The notes below the pieces were generated by a model. It was not told where the DNA came from, ran no database searches, and saw only the letters and a program-made list of their open reading frames with translations. Both the position numbers and the translations under genes were made by a program. A DNA stretch of 50,801 bases from an uncultured Verrucomicrobiae bacterium (GTDB lineage: Bacteria; Verrucomicrobiota; Verrucomicrobiia; Limisphaerales; J093): the NCBI GenBank assembly GCA_937946835.1, contig CALFAV010000053.1, positions 1-50,801 on the forward strand. Direction: 5' to 3'. Numbering within the stretch: the first letter of the stretch is position 1; every line of letters begins with the position of its first letter. This document shows, piece after piece, positions 18,219 to 27,674 of the stretch.

Positions 18219-20411
18219 TCAGGGCGCCGGGGGCGCCAACCGGAAGTACTCGAACGGCGCGGGGGGCAGGTTGGTGCGCACCAGTTCAACCTCGATCTCA
18301 TCGTAGGCAAACTCGATGCCGTTGTGGCGCCGCCAGGTTTGGAGATCCTCGGAGCTTTCCAGGCTTGCCCGCCGGTCCATCGCACCGCGGAGACGGAAGC
18401 GGTCCACCCGCGCGTCCGGGCAATTCTCGTGTTCGTAGCCCGTGATGAGCAGCGGTGCCGCCGGCTCGAGCGGCGCGCGCAGGATAACACCCTCCACGCC
18501 CACCGCCACCAACTGGCCGTTGCGATGGGCCAGGCCGTAAAGCGATTTGCCGGTGGGCACCTCCACCGGCGCCCACTCGACCGTGTTGCTGCTGACCAGC
18601 ACGGTCCCCTGGGTGCCGCAGACGTAAAACAGCCCGCCCACCCGGATCACGTCCGTGAGCCAGGCCCCGGTGCCGCTGGCACGCGCGGTCCACACCCGCC
18701 CGTCCGGGCTGGTGAGCAACGTCCCGTTCTGGCCCACGGCCACGAAACGGTCGCCCAGCCAGCGCACGCGAAAAATCCAGTTGGTGGTCCCGCCGGCCAC
18801 CGGGCTCCAGGCGCGGGCGTCGGAGCTGTAAAACAGCGCGCCGCCCCTCCCGCTGACAACCCAGCCCGGGTCGCCCGCCGCCACGCCGCTGAGGGTGGGC
18901 TGGCCGGAGAGGGTGAGGTGCTGCCAGTCCCGGCCGTTGGTGCTGGTGAGGACCGTGCCGACGTCGCCCACCACGGTCCATTGGCCGGCGCGTTCGGCCA
19001 CGCCCTGGAGGGTGTTGGGGGTGGGCGGGGAGGCCACGGCGGTCCAGCGCAGACCCAGCAGGTTCACCGTGTTGGTGGTCACCACGGTGTTGGTTGTCCA
19101 GGCGCAATTCACGTAGGCCGGGCGCGTGTTGGTCACCACCACGTTGGTCATCTCCGACTGGCTGAACATGAGACCGCCCGCACTGCCGACGGCCACGACC
19201 AGGTTCGCGTTGCCCGCCAGGCCGAGAAACACGGTGTTGGTGAGCACCTCCGGCACGGGCACGCTCCACCAGTCCGCGCCGTTCTCGCTGGTGAGGACCT
19301 GGGCGCGGTCGCCCACCGCGAGGTAGCGTTCCGGCAGGGCCAGGGCCTCCCAGAGCCAGTCGCGGGGCGAGTCGGTTTCCTCGAACCAAAGCGTCGTGCG
19401 GAGGGTTTGCCCGCCGAGGGTGACGTCGGTCTCGAGGCTCTCCACCAACAGGCCGGTGCGACCGCCCGCCAGGAACCGGCTGCCGTCCCACACCGCGGCG
19501 TAGTAATCCCACGTCGGCGCGGGCAGCAGCACCGCGTCGCCCAGTTGACTGGTCCATGTCCCGAGCGGGTTGGATTTGAGCAACAGGGCGTTCTCCCCGG
19601 CCAGCAGGCGGGGCGTGGCGGCCGGGGCGTCGGGTTGCGCGTAGGTGTAGAGGGCGTTGGTGACGCCGGTGGCTTCGCGAATCCAGTTGGTGCCCGCGTT
19701 GAGGCTGACCAACAGCGTGCCGGCGTCGCCCACCGCGTAAAACACGCCGCCCCGGTACACCACCCGGTTCAGGGCGGTGCTTACCGGGCCGGAGCGGCGA
19801 CGCCAGTTCTGGCCGTCCGGGCTGGTGGCGATGAAACCTCCCTCGCCCACGGTCACAAAGTTCCCGCTCCCCCAGGCCACCCCGCGCAGCCAGTTGGCAA
19901 AGGGCAGTCCGGTCACGCGCTGCCAGTTCCGCCCGCCGTCGGCACTCCGGTAAATCGCCGCGTTGTCGCCCACGGCCACCAGCGTGGTCGGTGAGGCGGC
20001 CACGCCCTCGAACCAATCGGTGGTGGGCGGAGAGATCGCCGCCGGGACAAAGCCGCTGCCCGGCGTGCTGTGCAACAGCGTGCCCTCCTCACCACAGATG
20101 ATCACCCGATCGCCAAAAAACGCGAGGCCGCGCAAGGCCCGCGTGGTGCCGCTGGGCACGACCGTCCAGCTCACGCGATTGGTCCCCGCGTAAATGCGGC
20201 CCCGGTCGCCCACCTGCCAGTACCAGCCCTCGTGGAAGGCCAGGTCGTAGATGTTGTTGCCATGCGGCCGGGGATTGGACCAGCGCCATTCCGGCTCCGC
20301 CGCGCTGACCGGCAGGGCCAACAGTCCCAACCACCACCCCCACCGGCCGGGCCAGGGGCGGCGCGGGGCGGCGGCGCGCCGCCGGTTCGAGAAGCGTCGG
20401 GCAAGCGTCAC
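18219..20411 (-). CDS. Secreted BNR/YCF48-type beta-propeller protein
   Basis: Product of about 730 aa. A basic N-terminus, a hydrophobic stretch (WGWWLGLLALPVSA) and a likely cut after VSA mark a secreted protein. The body has about a dozen repeats of the form 'G..WVAVG..G.I..S.DG..W......' (for example VTVGEGGFIATSPDGQNWRR), matching BNR/YCF48 propellers. The last roughly 70 residues (ESSEDLQTWRRH ... FEYFRL) look like a C-terminal beta domain often seen at the end of verrucomicrobial secreted proteins. Start: the open frame begins with a TTG at 20429, but that lies in the predicted -10, so GTG 20411 is chosen. No enzyme motif is seen; adhesion or glycan binding is a guess. Confidence 0.75.
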   Translation of the reverse strand: MTLARRFSNRRRAAAPRRPWPGRWGWWLGLLALPVSAAEPEWRWSNPRPHGNNIYDLAFHEGWYWQVGDRGRIYAGTNRVSWTVVPSGTTRALRGLAFFGDRVIICGEEGTLLHSTPGSGFVPAAISPPTTDWFEGVAASPTTLVAVGDNAAIYRSADGGRNWQRVTGLPFANWLRGVAWGSGNFVTVGEGGFIATSPDGQNWRRRSGPVSTALNRVVYRGGVFYAVGDAGTLLVSLNAGTNWIREATGVTNALYTYAQPDAPAATPRLLAGENALLLKSNPLGTWTSQLGDAVLLPAPTWDYYAAVWDGSRFLAGGRTGLLVESLETDVTLGGQTLRTTLWFEETDSPRDWLWEALALPERYLAVGDRAQVLTSENGADWWSVPVPEVLTNTVFLGLAGNANLVVAVGSAGGLMFSQSEMTNVVVTNTRPAYVNCAWTTNTVVTTNTVNLLGLRWTAVASPPTPNTLQGVAERAGQWTVVGDVGTVLTSTNGRDWQHLTLSGQPTLSGVAAGDPGWVVSGRGGALFYSSDARAWSPVAGGTTNWIFRVRWLGDRFVAVGQNGTLLTSPDGRVWTARASGTGAWLTDVIRVGGLFYVCGTQGTVLVSSNTVEWAPVEVPTGKSLYGLAHRNGQLVAVGVEGVILRAPLEPAAPLLITGYEHENCPDARVDRFRLRGAMDRRASLESSEDLQTWRRHNGIEFAYDEIEVELVRTNLPPAPFEYFRLAPPAP

Positions 20412-20418
20412 CCCTTGG

Positions 20419-20448
20419 GTTATCGCCAAGTCCGCCAGCGTTGGTCAA
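20419..20448 (-). promoter_or_regulatory. Predicted promoter of the propeller-nfi unit
   Basis: On the minus strand: TTGACC (20448-20443), 18-bp spacer, GATAAC (20424-20419), 7 nt before GTG 20411. Confidence 0.5.
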
Positions 20449-20574
20449 TCTCCGCCCGGGGCAGAAACCACGGGTCGCTGCGGCCTCACTGGTGCCCGCG
20501 CTTTGCTCTTGCGCAAGGGGCGAACCACTCCCCCGCCGGTGCTGGCGCGGCCGGTTCGGGTTCCGCTTTTGCGT

Positions 20575-20604
20575 TTGACCCCCTTTCCGAGCGCTGGCTA
20601 GCCT
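20575..20604 (+). promoter_or_regulatory. Predicted promoter of the PpiD-like gene
   Basis: TTGACC (20575-20580), 18-bp spacer, TAGCCT (20599-20604), 20 nt before ATG 20625. It is among the best promoter matches in the window. Confidence 0.6.
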
Positions 20605-20624
20605 GCCGGTTCACTGAAACGGCT

Positions 20625-22292
20625 ATGATCGGCACCGTTCGCAAGCACCAGACCTGGCTGTGGATCATCATCATCGCGGCCGTGGTGGTGAGCTTTGTCA
20701 TTTATTTCACCCCGGGGGTGACGCTGGACCGCAGCCACCTGGGCCGGTCCCAATTTGGCTGGATGTACGGCAAGCCCATTCCGCGCAAGGCGTTCCTCGA
20801 GGCCATCAGCGAGGTGCAAATCCGGGCCTTCCTGCGCACCGGCCGCTGGCCCGACCGCACCGAGGCCCAACAGATGGGACTGGACTTCGAGCGCCAGGCC
20901 GGCGAGCGGCTGGTGCTGGCCGATCGGATGGAAAAACTCGGCATCGTCGTCTCCGACGCGGACGTGGCCCGCTGGATCGAGGAGAATTTTCAGAACCCTT
21001 CCCAGCCCGGCTCGGCCCGGGCGATGTACGAAAGCCTCGTCCGGGAATTGGGCCGGCGCGGGCTCAGTGAGGCGGACCTGGCGCGGTTCATCCGGCACGA
21101 AATCGGCATCACCCATCTGCTGGACCTGACCGGCGTGGCCGGGGCCCTGGTGACCCCGCGCGAGGCGGAGGCGCAGTACCGCCGCCGCCACGAGCGTTTT
21201 CACGCCGAGGTGGCGGTGTTCACCTACTCGAATTACCTGGCCGCGGTGGCGGTGGACCCCGACCAGTTGGCCCGCTTTTACACCAACCGGCGGGACTTTT
21301 ACCGCGTGCCGGAACGGGTCCAGGTGCAGTTTGTGCGCTTTGCCCTGACCAACTATTACGCGCAAGCGGAGGAGGAACTGGGCCGCCGGACCAATCTCAC
21401 CGCCGAATTGGACGCCCTGTACCTCAAGGCCGGCCCCAACCGCTTTACCGACGAAAACGGCCAGGTGCTGCCGCCGGAGGCGGCCAAGGCGAAAATCCGC
21501 GAAGAACTCCGCGACCAGGAGGCCCGTCTGGCGGCCCGCCGGGAAGCCGCCCGGTTTGCCACCGAACTGGACAAGATGGAACCGCGCAAACCCGAGAACC
21601 TGGCCACACTCGCGGCGCAAAAAGGCCTGTCGGTGACCACCACCGCGCCCTTCAGCGAGGCCGAGGGACCCCGCGGCCTGGAGGTGCCGCCTCAGTTTGC
21701 CCGCGTGGCGTTCTCGCTTTCGCCCGAGCGGCCGTTCTCCGGCTCGCTGGTCGGACAGGACGGCGTGTACCTGCTGGCATTTTTGGCCCGCTTCCCCAGC
21801 GAGATTCCCCCGCTGGAAGCCCTGCAGGAGCGGGTGACCGAGGAGTACCGTCGGGAGCAGGCCGTCTTGCTCGCCCGTCAGGCGGGCACCAACTTTGTGG
21901 CCACGCTCACCAACCAGTTGGCCCAGGGCGGGATTTTCTCCGAGCTTGCCACCCGGGCCGGGGCCACCTGGATCGGTCTGCCGGTTTTCACCCCCGCGGC
22001 GCGCAACCTGCCCCAATGGGACCCGCGGGTGAGCCTGGAGCAGGTCAAGCTCGTGGCGGCCGGCCTCTCCCCCGGCACCCCCAGCGGCGTGGTCGCCACC
22101 CGCGACGGGGCGCTGGTGCTCCTGCTCAAGCAACGCGAGCCGGTCGCCGAGGCCGAGTTGCGCGAGGCGCTGCCCACCTACCTGGCCGAGTTGCGCGCGC
22201 AGCGCCGCTTCGACGGGTTCAACGACTGGTTCCAGCGGCAGATCGAGTTGACCCGCCTGACCCTGCCCCGCGCGTCGGAAAGTGAGCCGTGA
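20625..22292 (+). CDS. PpiD/SurA-like membrane-anchored periplasmic chaperone
   Basis: Product of 555 aa. The first 30 residues (MIGTVRKHQTWLWIII ...) give one membrane anchor of the PpiD type. Residues about 45-190 match the SurA N-terminal chaperone region: RKAFLEAISEVQ, then a helix with GERLVLADRMEKLGIVVSDADV. The region where the parvulin domain should start (VQVQFVRF) lacks the usual HIL motif, and no GGDLG signature follows, so isomerase activity is doubtful. The long C-terminal part is helical with a late degenerate parvulin-like segment. Probable role is folding of envelope proteins at the inner membrane. The stop overlaps the proposed GTG start of the RluA-type gene. Confidence 0.75.
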   Translation: MIGTVRKHQTWLWIIIIAAVVVSFVIYFTPGVTLDRSHLGRSQFGWMYGKPIPRKAFLEAISEVQIRAFLRTGRWPDRTEAQQMGLDFERQAGERLVLADRMEKLGIVVSDADVARWIEENFQNPSQPGSARAMYESLVRELGRRGLSEADLARFIRHEIGITHLLDLTGVAGALVTPREAEAQYRRRHERFHAEVAVFTYSNYLAAVAVDPDQLARFYTNRRDFYRVPERVQVQFVRFALTNYYAQAEEELGRRTNLTAELDALYLKAGPNRFTDENGQVLPPEAAKAKIREELRDQEARLAARREAARFATELDKMEPRKPENLATLAAQKGLSVTTTAPFSEAEGPRGLEVPPQFARVAFSLSPERPFSGSLVGQDGVYLLAFLARFPSEIPPLEALQERVTEEYRREQAVLLARQAGTNFVATLTNQLAQGGIFSELATRAGATWIGLPVFTPAARNLPQWDPRVSLEQVKLVAAGLSPGTPSGVVATRDGALVLLLKQREPVAEAELREALPTYLAELRAQRRFDGFNDWFQRQIELTRLTLPRASESEP

Positions 22293-23217
22293 GTCGGCCG
22301 CCGCCCGGGGCGCTCCCGCCGGAGGCCATTGCGGCGGCCCGCCGGCCGTGACGCCCGTGAATCCGCCGATCAAGCTGTCCGCCCCCCAAACCGGGGAGTT
22401 CTGGGAAATCCCGGTGCTGTACGAGGACGCGCACCTGCTGGCCCTGGACAAGCCCGCCCGGCTGCTGACCTCCCCCGACCGCTACGATCCCGAGCGGCCG
22501 AACCTGATGCGCCTGCTGCACGAAAGCATTGCCCGGGGCAAACCCTGGGCCGCCGCCCGCGGCCTGACCTATCTGGCCAACACCCACCGCCTGGACTTTG
22601 AGACCAGCGGCGTGCTCCTGCTGGCCAAAACCAAGGCCGCACTGGTCCACCTGGCCAACCAGTTTGGCACGGCCCGCCCGCTCAAGCGGTACGTGGCCCT
22701 GGTCCAGGGCACCCCCGCCGAGGACACTTTCCGGGTGGACGCCAAACTCGCACCCCACCCGGCCCGCCCCGAGTTCATCCGCGTGGACCCCAAGCGGGGC
22801 AAAAAGGCCAGCAGCCTGTTTCGGGTGCGCGAACGCTTCGCCGGGTACGCGCTGCTCGAATGCCAGCCGCTGACCGGCCGCACACACCAAATCCGCGTGC
22901 ATCTGCGCAGCCGGTTGCTCCCGCTGGTGGGCGATGCCCTGTACGGGGGCAGCCCGCTGTGGCTTTCCCGTCTCAAGCCCGGTTACCGCTTCAAAAAAGA
23001 CCGACCCGAAATCCCGCTCATCGGCCGGACGGCCCTGCACGCCGAGCGCCTGGAAGTCGTGCACCCGGTCACCGGCGTGCCGGTGATCATCGAAGCGCCC
23101 TGGCCCAAAGACCTGCTCGTGGCGGTCAAGTACCTGCGCCGCTACGCCCCGGTCGGCGCCCCGGCGTCGCCCTTGGCGGAGCCGTTCTCACCCGCGCCCC
23201 CCGCGCCGTTGGTTTAG
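22282..23217 (+). CDS. RluA-family RNA pseudouridine synthase
   Basis: Product of up to 311 aa. It isomerises specific uridines in rRNA or tRNA to pseudouridine. Catalytic Asp105 sits in HRLDFETSGVLLLAKT. Other family blocks are LLALDKPARLLTSP near the start, KRYVALVQG, QPLTGRTHQIRVHL and GDALYGG. No S4 domain is evident at the N-terminus. Start is uncertain: GTG 22282 overlaps the upstream stop (translational coupling), while GTG 22348 would give a tidier N-terminus beginning before PVNPPIKLS. It shares a transcript with the chaperone gene. The exact RNA target cannot be told from sequence. Confidence 0.9.
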   Translation: MSRESAAARGAPAGGHCGGPPAVTPVNPPIKLSAPQTGEFWEIPVLYEDAHLLALDKPARLLTSPDRYDPERPNLMRLLHESIARGKPWAAARGLTYLANTHRLDFETSGVLLLAKTKAALVHLANQFGTARPLKRYVALVQGTPAEDTFRVDAKLAPHPARPEFIRVDPKRGKKASSLFRVRERFAGYALLECQPLTGRTHQIRVHLRSRLLPLVGDALYGGSPLWLSRLKPGYRFKKDRPEIPLIGRTALHAERLEVVHPVTGVPVIIEAPWPKDLLVAVKYLRRYAPVGAPASPLAEPFSPAPPAPLV

Positions 23218-23318
23218 GGCCGCCCACCGTCCCTCACGGAACCCACAGAACTGCGCCGGAGAACGGGGCCCCATAGCCCGCGGTGTGGCGGTGGAGACCA
23301 CCCCGGCGTCCCTCGCCA

Positions 23319-23348
23319 TTGCCACTTCGGACCGGGCCGGGTTAGGCT
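23319..23348 (+). promoter_or_regulatory. Predicted promoter of araA
   Basis: TTGCCA (23319-23324), 18-bp spacer, TAGGCT (23343-23348), 13 nt before ATG 23362. No catabolite or AraC-type site is visible. Confidence 0.55.
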
Positions 23349-23361
23349 GGATGCGCCCGCT

Positions 23362-24873
23362 ATGATCAACCTTAAGCAGTACGAAGTTTGGTTCATCACC
23401 GGCAGCCAGCACTTGTACGGCCCCGCCGCGCTCGAGCAGGTCGCCGCCCACGCCCGCCAGGTGGCGGCCGCCCTGGACGCCGCCCCGGCGGTCCCCGTGC
23501 GGGTGGTCTGCCAACCGGTGGTCAAGTCCGCAGAGGAAGTGGCGGCGGTCTGCCGCGCGGCCGAGGCCGCCCCGACCTGCATCGGCCTGGTCACCTGGTG
23601 TCACACCTTCTCGCCCTCCAAGATGTGGATCCACGGCCTCCGGTCCCTGCGCAAGCCGTTGGCCCACCTGCACACCCAGTTCAACCGCGACATCCCCTGG
23701 GCCACGATTGACATGGACTTCATGAACCTCAACCAGGCCGCCCACGGGGACCGCGAGCACGGCTTCCTCCTGAGCCGGATGCGCCGGAACCGCAAGGTCA
23801 TCGTCGGCCACTGGCAGGACCCCGCCGTGCCGACCCAACTGGGCGCCTGGTGCCGCGCCGCCGCCGCGTGGGCCGACTGGCAGGGCGCGCGCTTCTGCCG
23901 CTTCGGCGACAACATGCGCGAGGTGGCCGTCACCGAGGGCGACAAGGTCGCGGCGCAAATCCGGTTCGGCTACGCCGTCAACGGCTACGGCGTGGGCGAC
24001 CTGGTGGCCCGCGTGAACGCGGCTTCCGACGCGGAGGTGGACGCGCTCCTCGCCGAGTACGAGGACCGTTACGAACTGGTGCCGCCCCTGCGCCGCGACG
24101 GCCCGCAGCGCCCCGCCCTGCGCGAGGCCGCGCGGATCGAACTCGGCCTGCGCGCCTTCCTTCGCGAGGGCGGGTTCAAAGGCTTCACCGATACCTTCGA
24201 GGACCTGCACGGCCTGGCGCAACTGCCCGGGCTGGCCGTGCAACGGCTCATGGCCGAAGGCTACGGCTTCGGCGCCGAGGGCGACTGGAAGACCTGCGCG
24301 TTGGTCCGCGCCCTGAAGGTCATGAGCGCCGGTCTGCCCGGCGGCACCTCGTTCATGGAGGACTACACCTACCACCTCGAGCCCGGCCGCGAACTCGTGC
24401 TGGGCGCGCACATGTTGGAAATCTGCCCCAGCCTGGCCGCCGCCCGGCCCCGTTGCGAGGTGCACCCCCTGAGCATCGGCGGCAGGGCCGACCCCGTGCG
24501 CCTGGTCTTCGACACGCCGCCCGGCCCGGCGGTGAACGCCGCGTTGATTGATCTGGGCAACCGATTCCGCCTCCTGGTCAACGAGGTCGAGGTGGTCGCC
24601 CCCCCACAACCCCTGCCCCGCCTGCCCGTGGCCCGCGCCCTCTGGGCTCCCAAGCCGAGCCTGCCGGTGGCGGCCGCGGCCTGGATTTACGCCGGGGGTG
24701 CCCACCACACCGGCTTCAGCCGGGCGGTCACCCCCGAAATGCTCGAGGACTTCGCCGCCCTCGCCGACGTGGAGCTGGTGGTCATTGACGCCCACACGCG
24801 CCTGCGTCCCTTCCGCCAGGAACTGGAGTGGAACGAGGTGGCCCACGGGTTGAAACGGGCCTTCGCCGACTGA
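23362..24873 (+). CDS. araA: L-arabinose isomerase
   Basis: Product of 503 aa, the normal length. It interconverts L-arabinose and L-ribulose with Mn2+ in the cytoplasm. The N-terminus [14 protein letters not shown] is diagnostic. Metal and catalytic residues are in [13 protein letters not shown] and [11 protein letters not shown] (both Glu) and in [11 protein letters not shown] and GGAHHTGFS (both His). [15 protein letters not shown] ([11 protein letters not shown]) and [12 protein letters not shown] blocks also fit. No araB, araD or transporter lies nearby, so the rest of the pathway must be elsewhere. It is monocistronic by its own promoter, and the next gene begins about 110 bp downstream. 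Confidence 0.96.
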   Translation: MINLKQYEVWFITGSQHLYGPAALEQVAAHARQVAAALDAAPAVPVRVVCQPVVKSAEEVAAVCRAAEAAPTCIGLVTWCHTFSPSKMWIHGLRSLRKPLAHLHTQFNRDIPWATIDMDFMNLNQAAHGDREHGFLLSRMRRNRKVIVGHWQDPAVPTQLGAWCRAAAAWADWQGARFCRFGDNMREVAVTEGDKVAAQIRFGYAVNGYGVGDLVARVNAASDAEVDALLAEYEDRYELVPPLRRDGPQRPALREAARIELGLRAFLREGGFKGFTDTFEDLHGLAQLPGLAVQRLMAEGYGFGAEGDWKTCALVRALKVMSAGLPGGTSFMEDYTYHLEPGRELVLGAHMLEICPSLAAARPRCEVHPLSIGGRADPVRLVFDTPPGPAVNAALIDLGNRFRLLVNEVEVVAPPQPLPRLPVARALWAPKPSLPVAAAAWIYAGGAHHTGFSRAVTPEMLEDFAALADVELVVIDAHTRLRPFRQELEWNEVAHGLKRAFAD

Positions 24874-24969
24874 GGCCACCACCCGGGCCCACCCGCCGCG
24901 GGCCCCGAGTTCTTTGAACGAACCGCCCGCCCGGGCCCGGCTCGGAGTGGCGTCCCCCGTGCGCTTGGC

Positions 24970-24975
24970 TACACT
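24970..24975 (+). promoter_or_regulatory. Possible -10 element before the small gene and mnmE
   Basis: TACACT ends 7 nt before the GTG at 24983, the same geometry as other starts here. No good -35 is seen at the right distance. Confidence 0.3.
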
Positions 24976-24982
24976 CGGGGGC

Positions 24983-25216
24983 GTGCTGCGTGTGGAAGTT
25001 CAACTCGAGGCCGTCCTGGCCGAACTGGAGGCGGCGGTGCGCGATCCCCGCCAACCGCCGTTGGCGCCGCTGTTCGAGCGGATTGACCGGCTGGCCGCAC
25101 AACTGCCCCCGGACGCCGATCCGGAGTTGCGCCACTTCCTCCAGCGCAAAAGCTACACCAAGGCCCGGGAGCGCCTGCGCGGCGGGGCGGTCGCGCGGGG
25201 CAGTTGCGGACCCTGA
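24983..25216 (+). CDS. Small conserved-looking protein upstream of mnmE
   Basis: Product of 77 aa if GTG 24983 is used, or 100 aa from a TTG at 24914. It is acidic and helical, with VQLEAVLAELEAAVRDP, then LFERIDRLAAQLPPDADPELRHFLQRKSYTKARERL. I recall similar short proteins next to mnmE in related genomes but know no function. There is no signal or membrane segment. GTG 24983 is preferred because the helix begins there and a -10-like TACACT sits 7 nt upstream. It ends 6 bp before mnmE and is probably co-transcribed with it. Confidence 0.6.
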   Translation: MLRVEVQLEAVLAELEAAVRDPRQPPLAPLFERIDRLAAQLPPDADPELRHFLQRKSYTKARERLRGGAVARGSCGP

Positions 25217-25222
25217 GCGGAC

Positions 25223-26608
25223 GTGACGCCGCTGGACGACACCATCGCCGCCATCGCCACGCCCCTGGGCGAAGGTGCGCTGGCGGTCATCCGCGTCTCC
25301 GGCCCGGAGGCGCTGGCGGTGGCCGACCGTTGTTTTCGGCCGGCCGGTCGGCACGCGCCCCAACCCAGCCAGGCCCCCACCCACACCCTCCATTACGGGC
25401 ATGTGGTCCGGGATGGCCAAACCGTGGACGAGGTGTTGCTGGCGGTGATGCGCGCCCCGCGCACCTACACCCGCCAGGACACGGTGGAGATTTCCTGCCA
25501 CGGCGGGCTTTTGCCCGCGCGGCTGGTGTTGGACGCGGTGTTGGCGGCCGGCGCCCGGCTGGCCGAACCGGGGGAGTTCACCAAGCGCGCCTTTCTCAAC
25601 GGCCGCCTGGACCTCGCGCAGGCCGAGGCGGTGGCGGACATCATCCGCGCCCGAACCGACCGCGCCCTGGCGGCGGCGGAGGAACAACTGGCCGGCCGGC
25701 TCTCCCAACGCATCCACCACGTCCGCGACCGGCTCATGCACCTGTTGGCCCACCTGGAGGCGCACCTGGATTTCCCCGAGGAAGACATCGCCCCGGCCAC
25801 ACAGGAGGAAATGCTGGCAGGCCTGCACTCGGCCCTCGCGGAAATGGAGGCGCTGTTGCGCACCGCGCCGGAGGGACAAATCCTCCGGCACGGCCTCCGC
25901 GCCGCCATCGTGGGCCGGCCCAACGTGGGCAAGTCCAGCCTGTTGAATCAACTGCTGGGGCGCGAGCGGGCCATTGTCTCCCCGGCGCCGGGCACCACCC
26001 GCGACACCATCGAGGAGACCGCCAACCTGCGCGGCATCCCGGTGGTGTTCGTGGACACCGCCGGCCTGCGGGAAACCGGCGAAGCGGTCGAGCAGGAGGG
26101 CATCCGCCGCAGCCGGGCGGCGCTGCGCGCGGCGGAGCTGGTCGTGGTGGTGTTGGACCGCTCGGCCCCCCGCACCCCGGAGGATGACCGGTTGCTGGCC
26201 GCGGTGGCCGGACGCCGGCACGTGGTGGTGTTGAACAAGAGCGACCTGCCGCCGCGCCTGGAGTGGCCGGAGGCGCCGGCCGGAGGGCCGGCGCCGGTGG
26301 TGGAGGTCAGTTGCCTGACCGGCGCGGGATTGGAATCGCTCAAGGAGGCCATCGTGCAAACGGTCTGGAGCGGGGCGCTGCGGGCCGAGCGGGTGGAGGT
26401 GATGATCAATGCGCGGCATCAGGACGCCCTGCGCCGCGCCAGTGAGGCGGCCCAGCGCGCGGCGGAGGCCCTGGCCGCCGGGGTGCCGCTGGACCTGGTG
26501 GCGGTGGACCTGCGCCAGGCGGTCAATGCCGTGGGCGAGGTGGTGGGCCAGACCACGGTGGAGGACCTGCTCGACGTGGTGTTCCGGGAGTTTTGCCTGG
26601 GCAAGTAA
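25223..26608 (+). CDS. mnmE: tRNA modification GTPase MnmE
   Basis: Product of 461 aa. With MnmG it installs the aminomethyl-type group on the wobble uridine of certain tRNAs. Order of domains: an N-terminal formyl-THF-binding domain opening DTIAAIATPLGEGALAVIRVSG, a helical domain, and an inserted G domain with GRPNVGKSSLLNQLLG (G1), PGTTRDTIEE (G2), DTAGLRE (G3) and NKSD (G4). It ends in the invariant CLGK, whose Cys is needed for modification. The GTG start at 25223 directly precedes the conserved block. mnmG is not in the window. Confidence 0.97.
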   Translation: MTPLDDTIAAIATPLGEGALAVIRVSGPEALAVADRCFRPAGRHAPQPSQAPTHTLHYGHVVRDGQTVDEVLLAVMRAPRTYTRQDTVEISCHGGLLPARLVLDAVLAAGARLAEPGEFTKRAFLNGRLDLAQAEAVADIIRARTDRALAAAEEQLAGRLSQRIHHVRDRLMHLLAHLEAHLDFPEEDIAPATQEEMLAGLHSALAEMEALLRTAPEGQILRHGLRAAIVGRPNVGKSSLLNQLLGRERAIVSPAPGTTRDTIEETANLRGIPVVFVDTAGLRETGEAVEQEGIRRSRAALRAAELVVVVLDRSAPRTPEDDRLLAAVAGRRHVVVLNKSDLPPRLEWPEAPAGGPAPVVEVSCLTGAGLESLKEAIVQTVWSGALRAERVEVMINARHQDALRRASEAAQRAAEALAAGVPLDLVAVDLRQAVNAVGEVVGQTTVEDLLDVVFREFCLGK

Positions 26609-26673
26609 GAACCCGGGCGCTCCGGCGCGGTCAGGCGTCAGAATCCGGCGACAGGGCCGGGCCGGGTGCAGGC

Positions 26674-26702
26674 TTGCCTTTCCGGTTGCCGGGACCTAGA
26701 TT
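26674..26702 (+). promoter_or_regulatory. Predicted promoter of the first pseudopilin gene
   Basis: TTGCCT (26674-26679), 17-bp spacer, TAGATT (26697-26702), 20 nt before ATG 26723. Confidence 0.55.
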
Positions 26703-26722
26703 CGTCCCGCAACACCAACGCC

Positions 26723-27577
26723 ATGCGCCGCACAAGACCATCCCTCGAGAGGGCTGGGACCGGCACGCGAGCCGCGGCGGGCTTTACGCTGATGGAACTG
26801 CTCGTCGTGATCGCGGTGGTGGGGGCGGTGTCGGCGCTGTTGTTGCCGGCGGTGGCGCGGTCCAAAAACCGGGCGCAGGCCTTCTACTGCCTGAACAACC
26901 TCCGGCAGCTTCAGACCGCCTGGCAGTTCTACGCGGACGACAACCAGGGCTGGTTGCCCGGCGTCATCGGCGGGTCCTACCCCGGCGGGGGCCGCTGGGT
27001 GTCCGGCTGGATGGACTTCAGCAACAACCCGGACAACACGAACATCCTGCACCTGACACATCCCCAATACTCCCAGTTGGCGCCCTACATCACTTCGCCC
27101 GCGCCGTACAAATGCCCTTCGGACCGCAGTTGGGTGCTCATCGGCGGCCGGGTGCACCCGCGCGTGCGCAGCGTCTCCATGAATTGCTGGATGAACTATG
27201 TGGGCACCGAGTCCATCGGCCAGGACCTCTATCGCGTCTTTCGCAAGCTGGACGACATCCGGGACCCGCCGCCCACCCACGCCTGGGTGCTGATGGACGA
27301 ACGCGAGGACAGCATCAACGACGGCCTGTTCCGGACGAACCTGAAGGACCGGGGCGTGCTGGCCCGGATCGTGGACTTCCCGGCCAGTTACCACGGGCTG
27401 GGGGCGGGGATCGCTTTCGCCGACGGCCACGCGGAAATCAAACGCTGGGTGGACCGCCGCACCACCCCACCGCTCCGCACGCGTCAGTTGCTCGAACTGG
27501 ACGTGCCCTCGCCGGACAACGCGGACGTGGCCTGGCTGCAAAGCCGCTCCAGCAGCCGGCGCAACCCGGCGGAGTGA
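26723..27577 (+). CDS. H-X9-DG type pseudopilin (type II secretion/prepilin-like N-terminus)
   Basis: Product of 284 aa. The leader RAAAG-FTLMELLVVIAVVG has the prepilin peptidase site after Gly, Phe at +1 and Glu at +5, followed by a hydrophobic helix that anchors the subunit or packs it into a filament. The C-terminal domain carries an H-X9-DG motif (H, then GLGAGIAFA, then DG) near residue 240. Such proteins are greatly expanded in Verrucomicrobiota, Planctomycetota and Lentisphaerota and are presumed to be exported by a pilus or type II-like machine; the exact role is unknown. A paralogue follows 138 bp downstream. No secretion ATPase or prepilin peptidase lies in the window. Confidence 0.88.
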   Translation: MRRTRPSLERAGTGTRAAAGFTLMELLVVIAVVGAVSALLLPAVARSKNRAQAFYCLNNLRQLQTAWQFYADDNQGWLPGVIGGSYPGGGRWVSGWMDFSNNPDNTNILHLTHPQYSQLAPYITSPAPYKCPSDRSWVLIGGRVHPRVRSVSMNCWMNYVGTESIGQDLYRVFRKLDDIRDPPPTHAWVLMDEREDSINDGLFRTNLKDRGVLARIVDFPASYHGLGAGIAFADGHAEIKRWVDRRTTPPLRTRQLLELDVPSPDNADVAWLQSRSSSRRNPAE

Positions 27578-27674
27578 CCGCCCCGGCCCGGCCCCGCCGT
27601 CCGCGGTGGACCGTCCCGTAGGGCCCTTCCCGCGGCTCCGGCCTCCCGCGGCTTGGAACTTCCGCGAAACCGGC

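Noticed and set aside
20412..20429. TTG start at 20429 for the propeller protein
   Set aside because: It lies upstream of and over the predicted -10 element; GTG 20411 has the same -10-to-start spacing as other genes here.
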